This document shows, one piece after another, positions 40,228-49,238 of a stretch of DNA of 64,000 bases. A program made the position numbers and the translations under genes. This DNA comes from Deltaproteobacteria bacterium. GTDB lineage: Bacteria; Myxococcota_A; UBA9160; JAFDDA01. Position 1 is the first letter of the stretch, and the number at the start of each line of letters is the position of its first letter. The DNA lies in NCBI GenBank assembly GCA_019311105.1, contig JAFDDA010000021.1:1-64000 (forward strand), written 5' to 3'. The notes under the pieces were generated by a model. It had not been told where the DNA came from and searched no databases. It saw nothing but the letters and a program-made list of their open reading frames with translations.

Positions 40228-41310
40228 CTATTTTTCGAGTCCGAGCCTCGAGCGATCGTAGGTGTCCGTCTGGACGCTGCGGCACCAGGCGCGGTTGGCG
40301 AGGTACCAGCGGACCGTCTGGCTCATGGCCTCGTCGAAGCGGTGCTTCGGGCTCCAGCCGAGCTCTTCGCGGATGCGCGTGGGGTCGATGGCGTAGCGCC
40401 GGTCGTGGCCGGGCCGGTCCTGCACGAAGGTCTTGAGGTCGAGGTAGCTCTCGAGGCCGCGGCTGCGGAGGGCTTCGTTCCCGGAGGCGGGGAGGGCCTC
40501 TTCTAGGCTGGCGAGCAGGGCATCCACGAGCTCGAGGTTCGTCTTCTCGCAGTTGCCGCCGATGTTGTAGTTGCGGCCGGGCAGGCCGCGCTCGAAGACC
40601 GCCCAGATCCCGTCGCAGTGGTCCTCGACGTAGAGCCAGTCGCGCACGTTCCCGCCGTCGCCGTAGATCGGGATGTCCTTGCCCTCGGCGGCGTTCAGGA
40701 GCACGAGCGGGATCAGCTTCTCCGGGAACTGGTACGGCCCGTAGTTGTTCGAGCAGTTCGTGACGAGCGCCGGCAGGCCGTAGGTCTCGTGGTAGGCGCG
40801 TACGAGGTGGTCGGCCCCGGCCTTGCTGGCGGAGTAGGGCGAGTTCGGCGCGTAGGGCGTGGCCTCGGAGAAGGCGCCTTCGTCGCCGAGGGAGCCATAG
40901 ACCTCGTCGGTCGAGACGTGCACGAAGCGGAAGGCAGCCTGGTCTTCCGTGGACAGCGAGGGGAAGAGCCGCCGAGCCGCCTCCAGCAGAGAGAACGTCC
41001 CCACGACGTTCGTCCGGACGAAGGCCGAAGGCCCGTCGATGGAGCGGTCGACGTGGGTCTCGGCGGCGAAGTTGAACACGCCCGTGGGCGAGACCTCGGC
41101 GAACAGCCGCTCCATGGCGTCGGGTTCGGCGATGTCGCTCACCACGAGCTCGACCCGCGTGTCGTCGAGGACATCTTCGAGGCTCTGGCGGTGGCCGGCG
41201 TAGGTGAGTTTGTCCACCACGACGATTCGCTCGGCGCCGCGCTCGAGGGCCAGCCGTACGAAGTTCGAGCCGATGAATCCGGCACCGCCGGTGACGATCA
41301 GGGATTGCAT
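40228..41310 (-). CDS. rfbB: dTDP-glucose 4,6-dehydratase
   Basis: VTGGAGFIGSNFVRLAL; NFAAETHVDRSIDGP; SPYSASKAGADHLVRAYHETYGLP. Confidence 0.92.
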   Translation of the reverse strand: MQSLIVTGGAGFIGSNFVRLALERGAERIVVVDKLTYAGHRQSLEDVLDDTRVELVVSDIAEPDAMERLFAEVSPTGVFNFAAETHVDRSIDGPSAFVRTNVVGTFSLLEAARRLFPSLSTEDQAAFRFVHVSTDEVYGSLGDEGAFSEATPYAPNSPYSASKAGADHLVRAYHETYGLPALVTNCSNNYGPYQFPEKLIPLVLLNAAEGKDIPIYGDGGNVRDWLYVEDHCDGIWAVFERGLPGRNYNIGGNCEKTNLELVDALLASLEEALPASGNEALRSRGLESYLDLKTFVQDRPGHDRRYAIDPTRIREELGWSPKHRFDEAMSQTVRWYLANRAWCRSVQTDTYDRSRLGLEK

Positions 41311-41417
41311 CTGGGGGAGTCTCCGTCCGGTAGCGAAGGGTCGGGCGATCCGCGCCCGGTGCCGGCCCCGAGTATTCCGCAGTTGTGGCGGGTCGGCCGG
41401 GGGCGTTCTCCGGAGTC

Positions 41418-41443
41418 CCGGCTCGGGGGAACCCCCGAGTCGG
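41418..41443. promoter_or_regulatory. GC-rich inverted repeat upstream of divergent rfbB and the signalling hub gene
   Basis: CCCGGCTCGGGGGAACCCCCGAGTCGGG-type stem (one G/T position) between divergent starts. Confidence 0.5.
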
Positions 41444-41548
41444 GCGAATCCCTGAGTTGAATTCGCATCGTTCCTCTCGGGTTCCCCCTTCCGATGGCCG
41501 ATGTTCCCCAGGTGTCCAGCCCGAATGGGCTGGCAAGGAGCTTGGACC

Positions 41549-42949
41549 GTGACGCCCCCCCCTAGAGAACCCGCATCCGAGCGGTCGCGCATCCTCCTCG
41601 TCGAGGCCGACGCCGGCGACGCCGAGCTGGTCCAGCTCTGGCTGCGCAGCGCGCGCGAGACCCGCTACGACATCTGGCACGTCGAGACGCTCGGCGATGC
41701 CGAGGGCTGCCTCGCGAAGGAGGAATTCGAACTCGCCCTGGTGGACCTCGCCCTACCCGACGCGCCGGGCCCGTGGGCCGTCGAGTCGCTGCTCGAACGT
41801 CACCCCGAGCTTCCGGTGATCGTCTTCAGCAGCTTCAGCGAGTCCGAGGTCGGTGCGCGCCTGCTCTCCCAGGGCGCGCGAGACCACCTGATCAAAGGTC
41901 AGATGAGCGGCGACACCTTGATCCGCGCGATGCGACACGGCGTCGAGTACGGCCGCCTCGCGCGAGAGTTGAGCGCGGCACGCGGCCGCGTCGCCGATTC
42001 TTCGAGCGACCGCTCGGAGCTGGTGGCAGAGCTGGCCCAGGAACTCCGGACACCGATCCACACCGTGCTCGGGATGGCCGACCTGTTGCTCGAGACCGAA
42101 TTGACGAAGGAGCAGGAAGGCTATGTGCGCTCCTTCCTTCGGGCCAGCGAGAGCCTGCTCGGTCGCGTCGACGGGCTCCTCGGCCGCGACGCGTCGGGCG
42201 GCGAACTCGCTGGCGAGCGAACCCTCCCGCCCGGGGGCGTCTTGCCCGCCGCAGGCCCGGAGATGGGCGGGGACGGCAGCCTCCGGATCCTGGTCGTGGA
42301 CGACTCGGCGGAGCCCCGAGAGGCGACAGCTGAGGTGCTGCGAGGTGCCGGCTACCTCGTCGAGACGGCTGCCGACGGCTGCGCGGCCGAAGCGATGTTC
42401 CGCGACGGCGACTTCGAAGTCGTGCTGATGGACATCCAGATGCCCGAGCGCAACGGTCTCAAAGCCACGCGTGTGATTCGATACTTCGAAGCCGAGGCGG
42501 GCCGTCCGCCGGTCCCGATCCTGGCGTTGACGGGCTCGGAGAGCCCGGAAGACATCCGCGCATGTCTCGATGCGGGCTGCGACGACCACTTGGTGAAGCC
42601 GGTCCGTCCGGAAGCTCTGCTGGCTGCGGTCTCACGCCACGCGCCAAAACATCGCGGGCGACTTCTGAGAGTCGACGGCGCGAGCTTGGAGGAGATCGAG
42701 CTCTACCTCCACGAGCGTCACAACGACCTCGCCGGCCTCCGCTTCGCACTCGAGGCCGGGGATCTCGATTCCGTTCGAACCGTGGCGCACGCGCTCGAGA
42801 TCTCGGGCCTCTCACAGGGCTTCGCCGAGTTGGCCGAGCTCGGCCGCACGCTTCAGGCGGCAGCAAACGACGACGACCTCCCGGGTCTCGGACGCGGCGT
42901 TTCCGATCTCGCTGACTTCTTGCGAGAGGTCAAGATCGTCGTCGGCTGA
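41549..42949 (+). CDS. REC - HisKA-like (no phosphoacceptor His) - REC - HPt protein
   Basis: ILLVEADAGDAELVQLWL; AELAQELRTPIHTVLGMADLLLETELTKEQ; ILVVDDSAEPREATAEVL...VVLMDIQMPERNG; SVRTVAHALEISGLSQGF; no HATPase_c. Confidence 0.85.
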   Translation: MTPPPREPASERSRILLVEADAGDAELVQLWLRSARETRYDIWHVETLGDAEGCLAKEEFELALVDLALPDAPGPWAVESLLERHPELPVIVFSSFSESEVGARLLSQGARDHLIKGQMSGDTLIRAMRHGVEYGRLARELSAARGRVADSSSDRSELVAELAQELRTPIHTVLGMADLLLETELTKEQEGYVRSFLRASESLLGRVDGLLGRDASGGELAGERTLPPGGVLPAAGPEMGGDGSLRILVVDDSAEPREATAEVLRGAGYLVETAADGCAAEAMFRDGDFEVVLMDIQMPERNGLKATRVIRYFEAEAGRPPVPILALTGSESPEDIRACLDAGCDDHLVKPVRPEALLAAVSRHAPKHRGRLLRVDGASLEEIELYLHERHNDLAGLRFALEAGDLDSVRTVAHALEISGLSQGFAELAELGRTLQAAANDDDLPGLGRGVSDLADFLREVKIVVG

Positions 42950-43012
42950 ATGGGCCCGTCGATGTGCGATGATCGGCCTTCGGTTCACTTCGAACTTGCG
43001 GGTGAGAGAAGC

Positions 43013-44455
43013 ATGCGTCGGCGCAAGTCGTGGCGGATCTCGACGGTGGCCCTTGCGGTCGTCTTCGGGCTCGGCTGCTCGGGTGGCGGCTCCGAGGACA
43101 GCCGCACGGGCGGCGCGTCGGACGAGAGTCGCACGAACCTGCTGCTGGTCTCGCTGGACACGGTCCGCGCCGACCACACCTCGCTCCTCGGCTATCCCGG
43201 CCCGACCACACCGCGGCTCGAGGCCCTGGCCAGCGAGGGCGTGTTCCGCCGGGCCTATGCGATGACGAGCACCACGGGGCCGAGCCATGCCACGCTCTTC
43301 ACCGGGCGCTACGCGCCGGCCCACGGTGTGGCCCGCAATGGCTTCCCCCTTGTGGAGGACGCGACGACCCTGGCCGAACACCTGGAGCGTCGTGGCTATC
43401 GCACGGCGGGATTCCTCGGCTCCTTTGTCCTGGCCCGCCGTTTCGGCTTCGCCCAGGGCTTCACGGATTGGGACGAGGACTTCCGGCGCGAGACGTCCTC
43501 GCTCCCCATGGAGGCGTGGCAGGGCCACCCGGTGCCCGAGGGCGGCTTCGACCGCTCCGGCCGTGAAACCACGCGGCTGACCCTGGAGTGGTTGGGCGAG
43601 CACGGCGGCCGTGCCCCGTTCTTCGTCTTCGTCCACTACTTCGATGCGCACAAGCCCTACGACCCGGCGCCCGAGGATCTTCGCCGGATCGAATCGGCGG
43701 CGCAGGGGGCGCCTATGACGCCCGTGTCGAGGGGCGGCCCGGTCGTGCCGGGTGCATCCGCAGAGGACATCACCCGCTACGACGCCGAGATCGCCGGCGT
43801 GGATCGCGAACTCGGCGCGTTGCTCGATGGCCTCGCCGGCCTCGGTCTGGCCGAGCGTACGCTCGTGGTGGTGACGTCCGACCATGGGCAGGGGCTCGCC
43901 GACCACGATGACGCGGAGCACAGCGTGAACCTCTACGAGGAGTCCGTGCGCAGCGTCCTCGTCTTCCGCGGGCCCGGCATTGCGTCGGGCCGGGTGAGCG
44001 ATGCCGCCGTGGAAGCGGTGGACGTCTTCCCGACGATCCTCGACTGGATCGACCCGGGCGGCGAACGAACCGGAGCCCCCCCTGGGCGCAGCCTGGCCCC
44101 GTTCTTGGCCGGGCAGGGGATACTGGAACCCGATCGGCCCGTGTTCCTCTACCGGCAGCACTATCCGGGCCGGCGCCGGGTGCGGCGCGCCATGGTGGAT
44201 GGTTCGCAGCTCGGCGTGCGCGTCGGGCCGTGGAAGTACATCGAGGGCAATCGCGACGGCCGCCGCGAGCTCTATCACCTCGAACGCGACCCCGCCGAGC
44301 GCGAGAACCTCGCCGCGCGAGAGCCGGAACGGTTGGCCAACCTCCAGGCTCGGCTGCGCGCCTTCCGGGCTGCAAACCCTCGACCGGGCGGCGTGGCGCC
44401 AGAACTGTCCGAAGACGATCGCGCGCGCCTCCGTGCCCTCGGCTACGTCGACTGA
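43013..44455 (+). CDS. sulfatase-superfamily lipoprotein with T-x-P-S-H-type active site
   Basis: Lipobox GLGCSGG; NLLLVSLDTVRADHTSLLGY; TSTTGPSHATLFTGRYAPAHGV. Confidence 0.88.
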   Translation: MRRRKSWRISTVALAVVFGLGCSGGGSEDSRTGGASDESRTNLLLVSLDTVRADHTSLLGYPGPTTPRLEALASEGVFRRAYAMTSTTGPSHATLFTGRYAPAHGVARNGFPLVEDATTLAEHLERRGYRTAGFLGSFVLARRFGFAQGFTDWDEDFRRETSSLPMEAWQGHPVPEGGFDRSGRETTRLTLEWLGEHGGRAPFFVFVHYFDAHKPYDPAPEDLRRIESAAQGAPMTPVSRGGPVVPGASAEDITRYDAEIAGVDRELGALLDGLAGLGLAERTLVVVTSDHGQGLADHDDAEHSVNLYEESVRSVLVFRGPGIASGRVSDAAVEAVDVFPTILDWIDPGGERTGAPPGRSLAPFLAGQGILEPDRPVFLYRQHYPGRRRVRRAMVDGSQLGVRVGPWKYIEGNRDGRRELYHLERDPAERENLAAREPERLANLQARLRAFRAANPRPGGVAPELSEDDRARLRALGYVD

Positions 44456-44462
44456 ACGCTCG

Positions 44463-45743
44463 CTAGCGCCAGGAGACTTCGGTCACACGAGGTTCGATTC
44501 GGTCGGCTTCCACGCCTTGGCGGGTGCAACGGACCGTGCGCGTGCTGCGCGGCGCGATCAAAACCTCCGCGTGGCAGTCCTCGAGGTAGACGAGGGCGCC
44601 GCGGCTCCAATACCCGAGCGACATCGACAGCCCGTCGACCACGCGATCGGCGCCGTTCCAGACATCGAGAACCAGCCCGGGGCCTCCGTCGGGGCCCGAG
44701 CCGTCCCAGGTGCCGATGACGCGGACCTGAGCCTGGGCGCTGGCGGCAGCGCGTCGCGCGTCGCGGGAGCGCGAGGCGCGCTGATGGAGTCGGAAGCTGT
44801 CGATCATCGCCGTCGCCGCCCGCGCCACGCCGTCGCCCGGCCGGTAGGCCGCCTCCGGAGCGCGCGGGTAGAGGACGTTGTCGGCCAGGATCGCGCGGGC
44901 GTTTGGGTTGCGGCCGCGCTTGCGGTAGGGCGCGACCTTTCGGGCGGCCTCGCGCGTGATCCAGACGCGCTCGGCATTCACCGGGTGATCGTGGAGGTAG
45001 CCCGCCCGGCCGGGCGACTCCTCGAAACGTTCTGCCACCCGGCTCCAGAGGCGGGCTGCCGAGAGCGGGTCGATGCCCGCGAGCGCGAGGTAGAGGACGC
45101 TGAGGCGGTCGGCCTCGGCCTCCTGCTCCAGGGTGTAGGCCGCACGGTAGTAGGGATCCTTCGCCCCCGGAGACACGACACCGCCGACACCGAGCCACGT
45201 CACCCGGGTCGGCGGGTGGAGCAGGGCGACGTGCGCCACTTCATGGGCCAGCACGGCGGCCAGGCTCTCTGGGTCGTCGTCCTCGACCATGCCGGAGTCG
45301 AACAGGCCCGAGAGCACCACCACCAGCCCGCCGCCGGCCGTGAAGGCGTTGGGGGCAGCGTCCTCCACGAGGTGGGCCTCCCACGGAAGCTGCGGCCGGT
45401 GGGCAACGGCGGTGAGTTCCGTGAAGAGCGAGCGGATGCGTGAGAGGCGCGGGCCGCGCGGGTCGACGGCGGCGCCGCGTTCGCGGGCTTCCTTCTCGTA
45501 TTGAGCCCAGAAGTCGCGGGCGAGGCGGATCTCGAGGCCTTCGGGCACGACGTTGAAGACGGGGCGACCCGTCACGGGGTGTCGCGGTGCCACGGCGCCG
45601 CTCGCCTCGTAGAGGCCGCGGTCGAGGCTCTCCAGGTCGGGGGCTGTCGGGCCCGATGCAGAGGCCGGGAGGGAAGGCAGGCAGGCCAAGGGCGCGGCAA
45701 GGCTCAGGGCCGCGAGAGCGCTCCAGGCCATGCGTTGCAACAT
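44463..45743 (-). CDS. M48-family metallopeptidase
   Basis: AAVLAHEVAHVALLH (HExxH); NAFTAGGGLVVVLSGLFD. Confidence 0.85.
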   Translation of the reverse strand: MLQRMAWSALAALSLAAPLACLPSLPASASGPTAPDLESLDRGLYEASGAVAPRHPVTGRPVFNVVPEGLEIRLARDFWAQYEKEARERGAAVDPRGPRLSRIRSLFTELTAVAHRPQLPWEAHLVEDAAPNAFTAGGGLVVVLSGLFDSGMVEDDDPESLAAVLAHEVAHVALLHPPTRVTWLGVGGVVSPGAKDPYYRAAYTLEQEAEADRLSVLYLALAGIDPLSAARLWSRVAERFEESPGRAGYLHDHPVNAERVWITREAARKVAPYRKRGRNPNARAILADNVLYPRAPEAAYRPGDGVARAATAMIDSFRLHQRASRSRDARRAAASAQAQVRVIGTWDGSGPDGGPGLVLDVWNGADRVVDGLSMSLGYWSRGALVYLEDCHAEVLIAPRSTRTVRCTRQGVEADRIEPRVTEVSWR

Positions 45744-45779
45744 CGTGCCCCCCCCGGTCTGGAGCGTGCCCTCGGCCGC

Positions 45780-46619
45780 TCAGTTCCCCTGGCCGAGGCT
45801 GCTCTGGGTGAACATCCTGCGATGGATCTTGGCATTCACCTGGATCGAGTCGACGTTGAACTCCGTCGACGAGCCCTTCAGCAGGTCCTTCATCACCATG
45901 CGATGCGGGATCCACTGCTTGCCGACCTGGCTGATGCCGGAGGGGTCGGATTCGAGCACCTTGCGCAGGCTGCGCCCGTTCTCGAAGAACTCGGTCTTCA
46001 GCGGCACGCAGCGCTTCTGATCGATGTAGCTCAACACGTAGTCGAACTCGGGGTCGTCCGCGGGCTCGTGGGCCAGGACGTAGACGGGCGTCCCGTCCAC
46101 CTCGGCGTCCGGCATTCGCGAGACGGAGACGTCCCGGGCGATGCCCTGGAGCCGTTCGAACTGCGAATAGGTGAAGTCCGAGCCGAACATCCCACCCGAC
46201 AGGCTCGGGCCGGTGACCCGGCGCGTGCGCTTCAGCTCCGGCAGATACATGAACATGTCGTTGCGCCCGGGCTTCTCGATCAGCAACAAGGCCGAGCCGC
46301 GCATGTCGAGGGGCTGCTCGAAGCGCAGCACCACCTTCGAGAGTTGGTCGTCCCCCATCTGCCAGTGGATCTTGAGCTTGGAGTCGCTGGTCATCCCGCC
46401 CTTGCCGATCACCCGGAAGCTGATCTCCTGGATGCTCGACTTCGACGGCAGGTTGGCCCGCACGCAGGCTTCGATCTCGTCGGCGCTCGGCCCGCTGGAG
46501 GGGAGGGCGTCTTCCTGGGCCCGGACCGGGGCGGCCGCAGCCAGGGCGACCGCCAGGGCCGTCAGCCAGAACGCTCGTGCCGTCGTCCGCTTCGTCGTCT
46601 GCTGCTGTCGCTGCTGCAA
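45780..46619 (-). CDS. outer-membrane lipoprotein-sorting (LolA-like) protein
   Basis: Signal peptide; DMFMYLPELKRTRRVTGPSLSGGMFGSDFTYSQFERL. Confidence 0.82.
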   Translation of the reverse strand: MQQRQQQTTKRTTARAFWLTALAVALAAAAPVRAQEDALPSSGPSADEIEACVRANLPSKSSIQEISFRVIGKGGMTSDSKLKIHWQMGDDQLSKVVLRFEQPLDMRGSALLLIEKPGRNDMFMYLPELKRTRRVTGPSLSGGMFGSDFTYSQFERLQGIARDVSVSRMPDAEVDGTPVYVLAHEPADDPEFDYVLSYIDQKRCVPLKTEFFENGRSLRKVLESDPSGISQVGKQWIPHRMVMKDLLKGSSTEFNVDSIQVNAKIHRRMFTQSSLGQGN

Positions 46620-46760
46620 TGCCTCGGCCTCCTCTCGGGGTACCGAGGGAAGACGCTTCCCCAGGGCCCCGAATTCACAGGGAGAATGGCAGAGGCATCG
46701 ATGGGAGGAAACCGGCGGGTGGGACTCCGGGTCCCACCCGCCGGGCTCGTCTGCGCCGGT

Positions 46761-46816
46761 CTCGCTAGGGCCATCTCGCTAGGGCCATCTCGCTAGGGCC
46801 ACCTCGCTGGGGCCAG
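46761..46816. repeat. four 14-nt tandem repeats CTCGCTAGGGCCAT
   Basis: ctcgctagggccat / ctcgctagggccat / ctcgctagggccac / ctcgctggggccag. Confidence 0.95.
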
Positions 46817-46850
46817 GCGGGCCGCGGGAGTGACGCGCGGCCTGGCGGGC

Positions 46851-47384
46851 CTAGCGCTGGGCCACGGCGGCGGCCGGGTTCCCGGCCGGCCCGGCTTCGA
46901 GCACCACGATCTCGCCCCGCAGGCGGGTCGAGAGCTGTCGCCCCCCGGCCGTCGGGTAGTGCTCGGGCCCCGTCCGCTCCACGCGGTAGCGGTAGGTCCC
47001 CGGCGACAGGCGGCAGAAGCTCGACGTGTCCCCCGTGTGGATCTCGGCCGAGCGCAGGGTGCCGCCGTCGAGTTCGAAGTTCACCAGCGAGTGGCAGACC
47101 ATCGAGCGGGCGACGTCGCGGTCGAAGACGATCTGCGAACCCTGGCGAGCCATGCTGCGCCAGCGGACGGTCTCGCCGGAGCGAACCACCACGCGGCGCG
47201 GGCTCAGGCGATCATCCGTGAGCAGCACCGGAACGGTCGCTTCCAGCTGCCAGTCCTTGCTCAGGAGCGGCACGTTGCCGGGCACTTCGTAACGGATGGC
47301 CTCGGTTCGCGGCTCTTCCGCGCGAGCTGGGCTCGTCATCACGAGCGGCAGGGCCACCAGAAGCGCGAGCATTCGAAGGAACAT
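46851..47384 (-). CDS. secreted cupredoxin-like hypothetical protein
   Basis: Signal peptide MFLRMLALLVALPLVMTSPARAEE; beta-rich C-terminus with FCRLSPGTYRYRVE. Confidence 0.6.
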   Translation of the reverse strand: MFLRMLALLVALPLVMTSPARAEEPRTEAIRYEVPGNVPLLSKDWQLEATVPVLLTDDRLSPRRVVVRSGETVRWRSMARQGSQIVFDRDVARSMVCHSLVNFELDGGTLRSAEIHTGDTSSFCRLSPGTYRYRVERTGPEHYPTAGGRQLSTRLRGEIVVLEAGPAGNPAAAVAQR

Positions 47385-47666
47385 GGAAACCTCCCTGTTG
47401 TCGGGCGCATCAGGTCGAGGGGTGCCCTTGCTTTGTGCAAAGAGCGCGCCAACACGGGATGGGCGGAGAGCGCTCAGGACGCTGCCCTGGCGCCGTTTCG
47501 CCAGTCCACCGCCAACGCGGGCTGCAGGTGCAGCGCGACGATGACGCCCGTTCACTGCATCCACGAGAAGCCGAGGCCACTCGCGAGCCCGCGGGCCGCC
47601 GCCCGGACGGGGTGGTATCGTCGGCGGGCGCAAGCGGTCAGCTTGCGCCGAGGGACTGAGGACTGG

Positions 47667-49100
47667 ATGCGTCAGCCGCGCGGAACCGTTGCCCCGCCCC
47701 CCTCCGCCGAAGACGAGCGGGCTCAGCCCTCCTGCGCGGTCATCCTCGCGGCCGGCGAGCGTGCCGCCGAAGACCGCTGGCTCTCGGCGGGCCAGGAGGG
47801 CCGGCCGTGGCCCCTGCATCGTGTCCTCGGCCTCTCCCTCGCCGAACGCACCGTGGCCACGGGGCAGACGGCCGGCATCGATCGCTTCGTCGTCGTGCTC
47901 GGGCCCGGGCCGGCTGAAGTCCGCGCCCTCTACGAGCGGATCGCGATCCGCCGAGGCTGCCGTATCGAGTTCGTCGAAGCCCCGGACTGGCGGCTCGGCA
48001 GCGGCGCCATGCTGGCGCGTGCGCGCACACGCGTCCCGGTGAGCCCTTTCCTGCTCCTGCGCGGCGACCACCTGATCACGCCGGGCTTGCTGGATCGATT
48101 GCTCGCCGACCCCCTGGGCCCCGGTGAGTTGCGGATGGCCGTCGATCGCGACCGGGCCGCGTTGCCCGACCCCGAGCGCGCTCGCCGCGTCGGCCTGGCC
48201 GGCGAAGAGGTGACGCGCGTGGGCCCCGAGCTGCGCTGGTGGACGGCGGCCGAGGCCGGCGCGTTGCTCTGCCCGCGGGATCTGTTCGACGCGGTCGATG
48301 CCGAAGCCCAGGGCGGGCGACACTCCCTGGTGGACGGGCTGCGCCGCCTGGTCGGACGCGGCCAGGTCCGAGCCGCTGCCGTCACGGGCGAACCCTGGGC
48401 CGACGTGGCGACGCCCGGGGGCCTGCGCCTCGCACGGCGGCGGTTGCTCGGCTCGTTGGCTCGCGGCCGGTCCGATGGCTTCGTGACGGCCCACGTCACG
48501 CGTCCGCTCTCGATCGGTCTGACCTCGCGGCTTGCCGACCGCGACGTGAGCCCGAGCCACGTCACGGTGGCAAGCTTCTTCGCCGCGCTCATCGGCGCCG
48601 GTTTCCTCGCGGCGGGGGAGTACGCCCTGAGCTTCATCGGTGCGATCTTGGTGTTGGCGGCGGCCGTGGCCGATGGCTGCGACCATGCCCTCGCGCGCCT
48701 CACCCATCAGGTGACGGCCCGCGGCGATTGGCTCGACACCGTGCTCGATCGCTACGCCGACATGGCGGTCGTGCTGGCGGTGACGGTGGCCGAGGCGTCG
48801 ATGTTCCCCGGCGCGGGCCTGCGGATCTGGCTCGGCGGCTCGCTCGCCATGACGGGCTTCCTGTTCGCCAGCTACGTGACCAAGGAGTACGCCCTCCGAC
48901 ACGGGCGCGAGTATCCCAACGATGTCCTCAACCGCCTGCGTCGCCGCGATCTCCGGCTGTTCGGGATCGGCTGCGGCGCGCTGTTGGGCGTGGCCTTCGA
49001 AGCGATGGTGCTGCTCGGTCTGCTGTCGCACCTGTGCGCGGCCGGGATGCTCGTGCGAGCCTGGCGCCGGCAAGGGCCCTTCGGTTACCGCGCCGTCTAG
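47667..49100 (+). CDS. nucleotidyltransferase-like + CDP-alcohol phosphatidyltransferase fusion (IPCT/DIPPS-like)
   Basis: CAVILAAGER...FLLLRGDHLITPGLL...WADVATPGGLRLARRRLLGSL + RPLSIGLTSRLADRDVSPSHVTV...VADGCDHALARLTHQVTARGDWLDTVLDRYADM. Confidence 0.82.
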   Translation: MRQPRGTVAPPPSAEDERAQPSCAVILAAGERAAEDRWLSAGQEGRPWPLHRVLGLSLAERTVATGQTAGIDRFVVVLGPGPAEVRALYERIAIRRGCRIEFVEAPDWRLGSGAMLARARTRVPVSPFLLLRGDHLITPGLLDRLLADPLGPGELRMAVDRDRAALPDPERARRVGLAGEEVTRVGPELRWWTAAEAGALLCPRDLFDAVDAEAQGGRHSLVDGLRRLVGRGQVRAAAVTGEPWADVATPGGLRLARRRLLGSLARGRSDGFVTAHVTRPLSIGLTSRLADRDVSPSHVTVASFFAALIGAGFLAAGEYALSFIGAILVLAAAVADGCDHALARLTHQVTARGDWLDTVLDRYADMAVVLAVTVAEASMFPGAGLRIWLGGSLAMTGFLFASYVTKEYALRHGREYPNDVLNRLRRRDLRLFGIGCGALLGVAFEAMVLLGLLSHLCAAGMLVRAWRRQGPFGYRAV

Positions 49101-49238
49101 CGCTCATCCGCTGCGGCGCCGCCCGAGGCGGCTCGGGGTTTCCCCCGACGCTTCATTCCTGCGCAAGACCGACCGCCGAACGACCGATGAAAAGTTGGGC
49201 CGTTCCCTCCGGGGTTCGGCCGTCCGTTCGGAGGTCCA

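Noticed and set aside
47385-49073. N-terminal extension of the 740-aa minus-strand ORF 46851..49073
   Set aside because: Antisense to the IPCT/DIPPS-like gene; only the last 178 aa, starting with a signal peptide at 47384, look real.
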